Source: Vombatus ursinus
Lineage: Eukaryota; Chordata; Mammalia; Diprotodontia; Vombatidae
Reading direction: 5' to 3'
NCBI RefSeq assembly: GCF_900497805.2
Contig: NW_020954585.1
Location: 39,294,527-39,358,526, forward strand
DNA: 64,000 nt
Shown piece by piece: positions 55,056-64,000 of this stretch (position 1 is the first letter of the stretch; every line of letters starts with the position of its first letter). The notes beneath the pieces were generated by a model. It had not been told where the DNA came from. It did no database searches and worked only from the letters and a program-made list of their open reading frames with translations. A program made the position numbers and the translations under genes.

Positions 55056-55734
55056 AACATTTAATTCTTCTGTGCTGTGCCTGCAGTCATGAATATGTTC
55101 AAGCTTCAGAAGGGACTTACCTCTTATGTCCTTTAATGTGAAAAGAAGAAGGTATGGTTTGACCCCAGTGAGACCAACGAAATTGCCAAAACCAATTTCT
55201 GTCAACAGATCCAGAAGCTCATTGAAGATGGACTGATCATCCAGAAGCCTGTTACTGTCCACTCTTGTTTCCAATGCCAGAAAAACACTGACTCAATGGA
55301 AAGGTAGGCACAAATGCAATGACAAGAGAAACGCTACTGCCAATGGTCATATGCCTGAGAAGGCGACGTGATTAAGGAGAATGAAAATTCTGCATTGTTT
55401 GTTCCAAAGATATCACGAATACAAAAGATTGACTGCTATATGTACCACAGTCTGTACTTCAACATGAAAAGAATAAACAGATCTTCATGGAGCACATTCA
55501 TAAAATGAAGACAGATAAGACCTGGAAATAGCTTCTGGTTTACCACGCTGAGGCACACTGATTCAGTACTAAGGAACACCAAAAGTATTGGGAAGAGTGT
55601 CTACAGGCTAAGAAAGAGGAGATCATCAGGATTTTGTCCAAGGAGGAAGAGACCAAGAAATGATTCTCCCCTGTCTGCCCTGTATATAGTACCCCTCTAA
55701 AAAGCTTATGCAATAAAATTTAACTACAAAAAAA
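55056..55734 (+). pseudogene. RPL19: RPL19 processed pseudogene
   Basis: From ATG at 55089 the translation [51 protein letters not shown] follows human ribosomal protein L19 (MSMLRLQKRLASSVL, CGKKKVWLDPNETNEIA). A stop falls at codon 16 and others near codon 72; frameshifts follow, yet MYHSLYF near 55440 and AKKEEIIRILSKEEETKK before the TGA at 55661 are clear. 575 bp against about 591 in the gene, no introns, AATAAA at 55712, then an A run. A 9-bp repeat AAAATCATC (55047-55055, 55731-55739) may be the target duplication. L19 itself is a 60S ribosome protein. Confidence 0.92.
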
Positions 55735-55799
55735 TCATCTTTCCACTTAGATAGTCCATCTGTTGTCTCTCATTTTCACTACGAGACCAGATATGATTT

Positions 55800-56265
55800 C
55801 AGCATAAAAAAGTGCTGGATCTGGAGTCAAAAGACTTAGATTCAAATTCTAACTCTATTCCTTATTACAAGTGTGACTCTGAGAAAGTCATTCAAAGTCC
55901 CTGGGCCTCCACTCAGTTGTAAAATGAGGATGTTCGACTACATCATCTTCTACTTCTAAATCTATGCTCTGAAGACCCTCTTCTGCTGGGGGCAGCTAGA
56001 TTGTATAGTAGACAGAAGGTTTGTCCTGAAGTCAGGAAGCCCCAAGTTCAAATTCAATCTCAAGCACTTACTAGGTGTGTAACCTTGAGCAAGTCACTTA
56101 ACTTCTCTCTACCTCAGTTTCCTTAACTGTAAAATAGGGATTATAGTAACACCTTCCTCCAAGGTTGTTGTGAGTATCAAATGATATAGATAATATTTGT
56201 AAATCATTTAGCTCAATATTTGGCATATAATAGGCATTTAATAAATGCTTATTTCCTTTCTTCCT
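55800..56265 (+). repeat. Two MIR-type SINEs in tandem
   Basis: 55800-55975 (GGATCTGGAGTCAAAAGAC, alternative tail TCGACTACATCATC) is followed by 55985-56265, nearly full: GGGGGCAGCTAGATTGTATA, AGTTCAAATTCAATCTC, GTTTCCTTAACTGTAAAATA, GGCATATAATAGGCATTT. Confidence 0.8.
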
Positions 56266-56329
56266 TTTCTTGCTCATATTTATCCTTAGTGATATCTATG
56301 ATGTTATTTGTTTTGCTTCTTTAAAATGC

Positions 56330-56455
56330 AGATAACAACACCTAAAGCATCTACCCCACAGAATTGCTGTGAAGTTCAAATGAAATAATGTGTCTAAAAT
56401 GCCTTACAAACTTTAAAGCACTAAATAAATGTCAGTTATTCATTTTTATCATTAT
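56330..56455 (+). repeat. MIR-type SINE 3' half
   Basis: GATAACAACACCTAAAGC, GAATTGCTGTGAAGTTC, TTTAAAGCACTAAATAAATG. The flank to 56740 is unassigned. Confidence 0.7.
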
Positions 56456-56739
56456 TTATTATGATTACAAATTATCCTTGATAAGAGTCAACTATCTATT
56501 TCCACAGACCCTGTTTTTCTTACTCACTTAAGACAGAAGTTTAATCAGAGCAGTGTAGGAGAAAAAAGGCAAATATAGCAAGCTGTGTATATCATGAAGA
56601 GAGAATGTAAACCACAGGAATGCCCATGCATCAAAAAAATCAGTGAAAGCAGTCTATCATTTCAATGAAAACCCATAATTAATAGTTGTTAATGATACTG
56701 TGATTCCAGAAATGGTAAAAAGAAACCCAGGGTTGCAAG

Positions 56740-56825
56740 AATCAAATAACATTTGTAAAGTCCTAGCACAATGTCATGAAAATAGTAGGTGCTTAATAGA
56801 TGCATTTCCTTTCTTGTTTCTTTTC
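56740..56825 (+). repeat. MIR-type SINE 3' end
   Basis: ATCAAATAACATTTGTAAAG, CCTAGCACAATGTCATG, AGTAGGTGCTTAATAGATGC. 56826-57175 is unassigned. Confidence 0.65.
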
Positions 56826-57179
56826 TTCCTGATTTTATGGCATAAACAAGGTATTCAGGGTATGTCTCATGTTCACCGCAAGAGCACAAATAGAATGGAA
56901 AAGGGTTGGAATTAGTAAAAGAATACAATCTCTTCATTGATGTTTAGAAGACATAGGAAAGCTAAAGTTTATCCAGTAATTAGTTGTTTCCAAACGTCCT
57001 CAACACATTCACTTAAAAAAAAAAAGTACACCAAGCTATTTTGAACCAAATAGTGTTTTGCATTTACATCACTGAAGGAAATGACTTCCCACATTGTGAC
57101 ATGAGTATTAATAATTAGCTTCATGTGAAGGAAACAGAGGGTCTGTGGACACATTTATTCCCCTACAATAAATAGTTAT

Positions 57180-57245
57180 TGAGGAAGTATTTCGTAGTAG
57201 ATAGAGTGCTGGGCTTAGAATCAGAAAAACCTGGAGACTGATGCT
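57180..57245 (+). repeat. SINE head fragment
   Basis: AGTATTTCGTAGTAGATAGA, GGCTTAGAATCAGAAAAACC. Broken at a T run (57246). The following 240 bp are unassigned and AT-rich. Confidence 0.5.
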
Positions 57246-57499
57246 TTTTTTTTCGAAAGTTAAATGTAGAATTTATATATTTTAAAATAAAAGCAAGCTG
57301 TATATAATAGATACAGTTTAATGTACAATCTTTCTTTCTATTCCACTATGTACATGACAATGCACATCTCATTTGATACTTGTTAAATTTTGGAGAAAAA
57401 AAAAACTTAAGAAACATAAGTAGATGGTAAAGGTCACATGTCATTTCTTGATGAAGCAATCACTTCATCCAGATGAACTACATCCTCAGGTATTGAAAC

Positions 57500-57785
57500 A
57501 AAAGGGAATTCCCCAATAGATAAATGGTCAAAGAATATGAAATCAGGTTTCAAAGGAAGAAATTCCAGCTATCAACCACCATATAAAAATGCTCCAAATC
57601 ACTAATAATTTGGGGTTCTATCTCTTACCCATCAGATTGACAAAAAGAACAAAAAAGGAAAATGTCAGATGTTGAAGGTGATTTAGAAAAACAGGCACAC
57701 TAATTCTGAAAAGCAATTTGGAACAAAGTACCAAAATTCAATAAACTGTACATACCCTTTGACCTAGATATATACCACTACTGCT
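57500..57785 (+). mobile_element. L1 ORF2 C-terminal fragment
   Basis: CCAATAGATAAATGGTCAAA (family: PIDKWSKD), AAATGCTCCAAATCACTAAT, CAGATTGACAAAAAG, CATACCCTTTGACCTAG. Same block as 18970-19300. Confidence 0.75.
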
Positions 57786-57989
57786 GTTTGACACTTTATA
57801 ATTTTGTCACCCTCAATAACCCACTGTACCTTAGGAAAGTCCCTCTACCTATAACCATGATGTTGTAATTAATAAGTAATCTGTCTTAGTGGGGGGACTT
57901 CCCATACTAAGTTTCCTATTTTTATCCTATCATAAACATGTGAACATAAAGAGCTACCCACTGTGCAACACTACCTTGCATGACCTTAA

Positions 57990-58195
57990 AGTGCTATATA
58001 GCTAATATTTATATAATGCTTTAGGTATGTAAAAGACTGTCTGTATGTTACCTCATTTGATCCTTGCAATATCACCATGAGGTAGATGCTATTATTATCC
58101 TCATTTTTCATAAGGAAAACTGTCTTGCCCAGGGTCATATAGCTAGTGTCTAAAGCCAGATTTGGACTCAGGTCTTCCTGACTCCAAGTCCAGGT
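57990..58195 (-). repeat. MIR/THER1-type SINE
   Basis: CTCATTTGATCCTTGCAATA, GGTAGATGCTATTATTATCC, TTGCCCAGGGTCATATAGC, GGACTCAGGTCTTCCTGAC. Near complete. Confidence 0.85.
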
Positions 58196-58419
58196 ATAAA
58201 GTAAGAAGAATAGCAATAAACACACTCAGAAATTGAGTGCTGACAAAACCAAAGAAAAGAGGCAACAAGAAGACTCACAGACTTAGATATTTATACCCAA
58301 ATATACAACATATTTGTAACAAGCAAGATGAATGAGAGATCTCAATGTGAGGGGTCAATTCAACAAGTTAAATAACCCTGATACGTGGTAGGATAGGACC
58401 TCCATTCAGAATAAAGAAA

Positions 58420-58530
58420 AAGTATGGCACAGTAGAGAAGATGGTGAAAATGATATTGGGAAGACATAGATTCACATCCTGCCTTAGATATTTTCTATGT
58501 GTGTGACTCCGGTCAAGTCAAGATTGTTCA
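58420..58530 (+). repeat. SINE head and core fragment
   Basis: GTATGGCACAGTAGAGAAG, AGATTCACATCCTGCC, GTGTGTGACTCCGGTCAAG. Confidence 0.6.
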
Positions 58531-59155
58531 TGCAGCTCTTTGTGAGAAAGTATTGGGTCTCATAAACTGTAATTAGTTCTTGGGAGACTTGGAAGGAACA
58601 ATGGCATGAGGAAGAGTTGCAACAAAGAGGCTCCTTAGATATTTATGAGGGGGAAAAACTTTCATCTCCCACTCCTATAAAGCATAGAGAGGCTGACTTC
58701 TAGCCCTTCATCACTCTCCTTCCCTTCACCATTATTTCTGCCCATCCCTTCACACCTCAAAGATATTCTTCCCTTTACTTAGGCAACCCTGCTTCTTCAA
58801 AAAAATTAGCCTGTTGTTATTAGCATTATTATTAGCAGCTGTACCACCATTATTCTGATTACTGTTGTTAATATCCCTGCTTGTTGCATGGCAAAGTGGT
58901 CATTCTCTTTTGCAGTGGCAAAGTGCATGAAACCAGAACTAAATAATTCACTGTTGAACCTGGAAATTTTTTTTGCTTCAAAGACAACTTTCATTACCAA
59001 AGAATGAGACAAAATTCTAGCTTTTATCAGGTCCCATTTCCAAATCATAATCTTTTTAGTGTGCATGTGTAGCGGAGTGGGGAGGGGAAGCATATTTGTT
59101 TTCCTCAAGGAACATTCTAATCAACTGAAGAAAAATAAGAACTCAACAGTTGTAT
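58531..59155. other. Unassigned DNA
   Basis: 58690-58800 is pyrimidine-rich and may be an eroded L2 piece. The 100-codon minus-strand frame at 58806-59108 shows no domain. Confidence 0.35.
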
Positions 59156-59159
59156 TACT

Positions 59160-59345
59160 GAGAATATATCCTTAAAGAGTATATTTAATAGGAACAATGA
59201 CAGAATTCAATAATCTTTAATAGGAACAATATTCATAATTGTAAAAAACAAACAAACCTCGAAGCAAACCTCAGTGTCTAATAATGAAGGAATAGTTAAA
59301 TAAATATGAATTTAATATAATACTATGCCATTATATTACAAAAAG
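59160..59345 (+). mobile_element. L1 ORF2 C-terminal fragment
   Basis: ATAATTGTAAAAAACAAAC, ATGAAGGAATAGTTAAATAA, ATAATACTATGCCATTATAT, the block near the end of ORF2 seen at 19370-19490. Confidence 0.55.
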
Positions 59346-59369
59346 CTGGGCTGGATTAGTAACATAATA

Positions 59370-60185
59370 GTTGACAGAGTCAGAATTTTAGGGCTCTTGA
59401 CCAAAAAAAAAAGTCTTCCTTTCCTTGCTTATGTAATTAGGCTGAATTTAGAATGAAATTCAAGAGATAAATGTAAAATCTTATGGTTGGGGGGTCAAAA
59501 ACTCAACTTCAAAAGTGCAACATGGAAGAGGTATGGTTAAAGCCATCTGTCTTAAAAAGATCTGAGACTTTCAATGGACTTCTAAGTAATTTAGGGTCAG
59601 CAGGAAGATGGGGCCACCAACAATAAATTAATGTGATCTTGGAGCTATATTAGGAAAGGTTTCCAGGAATATGAAGTGATAGTCTTTCTGTCTCCTGCCC
59701 TGAACAACAGAAGTTCTCTGTCAAGTTTCCGGCATTGCAGTGAAAGAAGGACATTAATACTGTGGAGAGCATCCAGAGAAGGACAACCATGTTTGGGAGG
59801 GTCTTTGAGTACCTTACATGAGGCTCAAGTGAAGGAAGTGGTTATTTACTCTAAAGAAGAGAACATTCAGAGGATAGTGATAACTATCTTCTTCAAGTAT
59901 TTGAAGCTTTCTCATGTGGAAGAGATATTAGATTTGTTGTATTTGGCCCAGAGGCAGAACAAGGAGCAGTGGTTAAATGTTACAAAAAGGCAATTTTTAA
60001 TATCATATCAGGAAAACTTTTCTTAACAATTAGAGCTGTATAAAAGTGAAATGAGTGATCCTGGGAAGTAGTAGATTCTTCTTCATTAGCAATATTCAAG
60101 CAGAAGTTGGGTACACAATAAGTATTCCTTCAGGGGCATGAGGTGGATATGTGCTTTGCTAAAGCCCCTTATAATTCTCAAATTC
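59370..60185 (+). mobile_element. CR1/L3-like LINE, longest copy
   Basis: Colinear with the RT C-terminus and 3' end: GAAATTCAAGAGATAAATG (FNxxKC), GATCTGAGACTTTCAATGG, GAGAGCATCCAGAGAAGGAC, then TTCTTCAAGTATTTGAAGC (FFKYLK), GTGGAAGAGATATTAG (VEE), CTTAACAATTAGAGCTG, AATATTCAAGCAGAAG (IFKQKL). The 116-codon frame at 59676 is the best surviving piece. Frameshifts occur throughout. Confidence 0.75.
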
Positions 60186-60234
60186 TAGGGTTCAGTAAGA
60201 AAGATAAGTATGAGGGGTGATTACCCTCTCTTGA

Positions 60235-60480
60235 TTCCCTCCAAACCTTTCCACCTTCTCTCTCATTGCCCTGTATTTATTTAAAATTTCTTATGTATGT
60301 AATTATACACATATATAAACATGCACACACACACAAGTGCATGCATGCACACACAGTCACATCACTAGAATATAAGCTTACAGAGAGTAAAGATTGTTTC
60401 ACTTTTTAATCTTTGCATGTGTAATGATAAACACAGAGTCCATCATATAGTAAACACTTAAATGTTTTTTGATTGATTAA
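60235..60480 (+). repeat. L2-like 3' end with (CA)n insertion
   Basis: CTCTCTCATTGCCCTG, a CACACACA/TGCATG patch (60325-60350), then TAGAATATAAGCTTACAGAG and TATAGTAAACACTTAAATG. Confidence 0.6.
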
Positions 60481-60749
60481 AGGATATAAAGATCTTTTTT
60501 CATTACCTGTACTTCAGATTATATTCCTCAACTTCTTCCCTTCCAGGGAATCATACTTACAACAAAGAATAAAAATGGGGTGAAAGGAATAGTTTATCAA
60601 AACTAACCAACCTATTAACCAAGTCTTATATTTTGTGCAGTTTTCCAAATATGTTGTCCTCAAACTCTGAACAGAAGAAAGAGAGGTGTATTCTTATATG
60701 TCATCTTTTGGGTCAAGCTTGGTTATCATAATCTCACAGAATTGACTTT

Positions 60750-60990
60750 CATTTTTTTTATTGTTGTTCTTTCACTTACATTTTTGCAGTCATGTATACT
60801 GGTTTCATGGTTCTGCTTACTTCACTTTGTGTCAGTTTATAGAATTCCTTTCATACTTCTCTGTATTGAACATATTTAATGTTTTAAGTATTTCTTATAG
60901 TGCAGGCATATTTTGTTATATTCATTTACCACAATCCATGCATTATTTGGTGGTTAGTCACAACAATGATGGTAAACATTGATTGACACA
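60750..60990 (-). mobile_element. L1 ORF2 C-terminal fragment
   Basis: Antisense of the block at 19370-19600: GCTTACTTCACTTTGTGTC, TTATAGTGCAGGCATATTTT, TACCACAATCCATGCATTA. It explains the 73-codon plus-strand frame at 60761. Confidence 0.6.
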
Positions 60991-61278
60991 ATTAACTCAT
61001 CACATGTCTTCAACTGAAGCCAAGTACCCAAAGGATTATTCTGTATTTTATGGTTGTTTTGACACTATTTTCCAAGGCCTAGTTTTTGTCATTTAATTGA
61101 TCTCTAATAATTTTTTCAAACAATGAGTGAATTCTATCAATGCGGGGGGGTGAGGGGGGAGAGACAATTGACCATTGTCTAAATGAAACTACAAGCTGAC
61201 AAATTGATTGCTTTGTTTCACATTTTGGTACATTAAAATTATTGTGGATATTGTGAATTTATTGTGGATAATTATTGT

Positions 61279-61491
61279 GGTCACTTAACTTCTCAGCTCC
61301 TCATCTGCAAAATAAGGAAGCTTGACTAAAGAATGACCTCTTAGTTACATCAATCCTTCATGAATTTTTAGTTTAAAAATCTTACTTTTAAATTCACACC
61401 ATCAATCCCAATGTACTACTACAGTTAACATGACCAAGATAACCACTGGAAATTCATTTCAGAATATTTTTTCCACAAATAGTAATGGTGC
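61279..61491 (+). repeat. Dispersed direct repeat, copy 1
   Basis: A truncated MIR/MON1 SINE end (CTCCTCATCTGCAAAATAAG, GAATGACCTCTTAGTTAC) plus about 150 bp of following DNA, matching 63300-63537 in order and orientation. The match ends at AATGGTGC. Confidence 0.8.
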
Positions 61492-63190
61492 CTGCCTCTG
61501 AAATGCACTCCTCTCCTTGATATCACATACATGAATTTTTGTCCTGATATTTTATATTCTTTTTGTTCAGAGAATTACATCACATGGGAGTGATGATCCT
61601 TGGGGCTGGTGTCAAGTCATAGATGGCAGCACAAAAGATTAATGATACATCTCTTAGGAGAATAATTTTTGGGAACACAGGAATATACTTTTATGGATAA
61701 ATATTGTATCTTTTGAAGTGTCACTCTCATTCTCAAATTCTTGAATTCTTTCTCCCCAATCCTAAAGCTACCATCCATCTACCATCCATTTAATAACAAA
61801 GACTAATCAGATGGTATGATTACTCTCTCCTAAACACTATTTACTATTACTCTCTCCCAAAGATTATTTGGTAACTAGAAAGAAGCCCAAAATTAAGGCC
61901 TCCTTATTAAATATTCTAATAATGTCTGTAAAGGGTAAGACACAACAAAAAGTGATTCAAATCAGATATATGAAAAACCTATTCTGAAGTAGAAATAAAA
62001 GAATAGGGGGTAGTGGGGAAGGATTAGCTACCTAGAAGTGAAGGAACATGATGATAAAGAGGAAGAGAAAACTAAGGAGAGGAAAAGGAGATGGGACAGG
62101 CAAGGGACTGCAGAGGTTTTGAGACAATGTCTTTATATTATGCTCTGAGCTGACAGAATGCATAAAAGATTATAGTTGGCTGTTTTAGCCCTCTATCTCT
62201 CCTGGGAATGCTTCACTTGGCCCAATATCCCCCAAGGGATCATCTTTGAGAAATAAAATGCCTCAAGGGAAATCTGTAGCTTCGAAAGAAGATTGTTTTT
62301 TCAAATTGAGCCCACCTGGCTCCAAAGATGGCACCAGTTCAAACAACTTCTTTTACAGTCATGAAAGACTCAGCCTGAATAGATTTTGCACAGGAGATAC
62401 AAAAAAGCACATGGATTTTGCAGAGAATATTGGAGACCAACACAGATTCTGACAAAATAGGCAAACTAAAAATGGTGTTTGTTGTAGGATCAATGCAGGA
62501 TCAACAGCAACATCAGATTAGAGCAATAGGACTGAAAAAGTCAGTTTCTGAATAAGAAGTCAGAAATTGTCAATTTGATTCAAGTAGATTTCTTTTCCTA
62601 TGTGATGGTCTAGGGTCCAATTGATGAGAATTGAGTTGTAAAAGGGAGTAACTAATATTAATCAACTTTATATTTTCATTAATGGTAAGGTCTTCCATGT
62701 GTTTTTGTTTATACATGACATTATGGTTATTGAATCAAATCCTAGACTATTACAGAGATTCCTTAAAGAGGCACATAATCATTCAAAAGAGTTTAACCTA
62801 ACTATCCAAGCAGGAGAACCAAGTGGATGAACAATTCCTAATGACCAGATAATTATGGTTGTTTTGTGGTTGAATTGGCAGCTCATAGAGCTGGTTCACC
62901 AAAAAATAGATAGACAGTATGGATGAACAATGAAATCCACCCTGAATTGAACAGAAGGAGGTGGACAAGATAGATTTCCTATGAGATATTATTCAGTACT
63001 TTTAATGACACCAAGCTACTCTCTGAAGCAAAGGGGTCAATATTCTTCTAGTGATGCCATATAACATAGAGTAATTACTCAATAAACATCTATTGATGAT
63101 GAATTAATATAAATAATTAACATCATTCAAGTTACTGCCAAGGCTCCAACAGAAAGAGGGGACTACTTTCTCTGGGAGATGTTTATGTTT
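61492..63190. other. Unassigned, likely unique DNA
   Basis: 1.7 kb between the two copies of the direct repeat. No repeat family recognised. The 68-codon frame at 62246 has no motif. 62030-62120 is purine-rich. Confidence 0.4.
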
Positions 63191-63214
63191 TAATTAATAA
63201 AGGATAAGAGGTTC

Positions 63215-63537
63215 CTTTGGTATAGTGGAAAAAACACTGGTTCTGAAGTTGGAGGATTTGAATTTGAATACTAATATCTCTGACACTAACAAGCTGTGTG
63301 ACTTTGGATGAGTTACTTAATCTCTCCAGGCCTCAGTTTCCTCATCTGTAAAATAAGTGGTTTGGACTAGAGGATGACCTCTTAGTTACCATCAAACCTT
63401 TATGGACTTTTTGTTTAAAAATCCTACCTTTAAACTCACATCATTAATCCTGATGTACTATTATAGTTAGCATGGCCAAGATAACCACTAGAAATTCATT
63501 TTATAATAAATTTTTATTCCATCAATAATAATGGTGC
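63215..63537 (+). repeat. Dispersed direct repeat, copy 2, with a complete SINE
   Basis: 63215-63400 is a near full MIR/MON1-type SINE (GGTATAGTGGAAAAAACAC, GCCTCAGTTTCCTCATCTG, tail GGTTTGGACTAGAGGATGAC). The next 140 bp repeat the flank of copy 1, including CATGGCCAAGATAACCAC against CATGACCAAGATAACCAC. 63540-64000 is unassigned. Confidence 0.8.
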
Positions 63538-64000
63538 TCCATCATTCTCCTGTTTTTTTAAATTAAGCTATTAAACTCTTCTTTGCACTTAAACATATTC
63601 TGGCTTCTAACACTCCTTAATGGTTTCATGTACTTTACTCTTTAAAAAAAAAAACAAAAAACTAGGTCTCCCTATCTCTCCCAAGCTGAAAGTACAAGGA
63701 CTACTCATGTGGCCTGATGCCACTTGGATCAGCATGGGAGCTTTGACTTACCGGGGTTAATATGCTTCTTTATAGACAACCTGGAAATTCCTCCAAACCC
63801 TGAGAAGGGATGATATCATATTAATGCCAAATTCATTTTAGACACCTTCTTAATCCACTGTAAATTAGAACTCTTGAGCTTAAGATCTATATGCCTTAGT
63901 CCCCTACTATATATATATGCTACCATTCTTAGCCAACTCTTCCATCTTCAATAAGACTCTAATTTTCTTGAGAAGAGAAACTATATTATATTTATATAAC

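Noticed and set aside
54990-55274. 94-codon minus-strand frame
   Set aside because: It is the shadow of the RPL19 pseudogene.

Overview
This window reads as a gene-poor stretch of marsupial nuclear DNA. The evidence is the repeat fauna: a tRNA-derived SINE whose tail reads AACCCCAATTGCC before poly-A (an Australidelphian WSINE-like family, recalled, not searched), many MIR/THER1-type CORE-SINEs, CR1/L3-like, L2 and RTE LINEs, marsupial-type L1, and an ORF1-only half-L1 (HAL1-like) element. I found no intact protein-coding gene, rRNA, functional tRNA, CpG island or CRISPR array. The longest open frames are repeat fragments or chance.

Layout. 100-4030: a HAL1-like element on the minus strand abuts the 5' end of an older minus-strand L1. 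4030-5480: a CR1 fragment and a MIR-type SINE. 5612-9936: a compound LTR-element fossil with four LTR copies. It starts at the predicted LTR transcription start, ends at the predicted poly-A site plus an A-rich tail, and is bounded by a 13-bp direct repeat, as expected if LINE machinery pasted in a retroviral RNA. 10400-17170: CR1, MIR, Mar1-like SINE and L2 relics, plus an old purine-rich repeat. 17340-20325: a nest of L1 pieces beside an intronless KRAB A+B fragment. 20480-31950: L2, degenerate L1, an RTE-linked SINE and microsatellites. 31951-32590: four SINEs of one family head to tail. 33000-43700: MIR, L2, a small hAT-like MITE and a (CTG)14 tract. 44355-44940: a mariner-type DNA transposon with both terminal repeats and a transposase fragment. 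45000-54900: SINEs, RTE and CR1 pieces and microsatellites. 55056-55734: an RPL19 processed pseudogene. 55800-64000: SINE, L1 and CR1 relics and a dispersed direct duplication of about 210-240 bp.

The parts do not form a pathway. What links them is retrotransposition: L1-type target-site duplications and A tails mark the LTR compound, one L1, one SINE and probably the RPL19 copy. Nothing here looks like a new functional system. The items most worth following are the retro-processed LTR compound with its variable stem-loop repeats, the KRAB retro-fragment, the mariner element and the 61-63.5 kb duplication. All family names come from recognition by eye; no database search was run.
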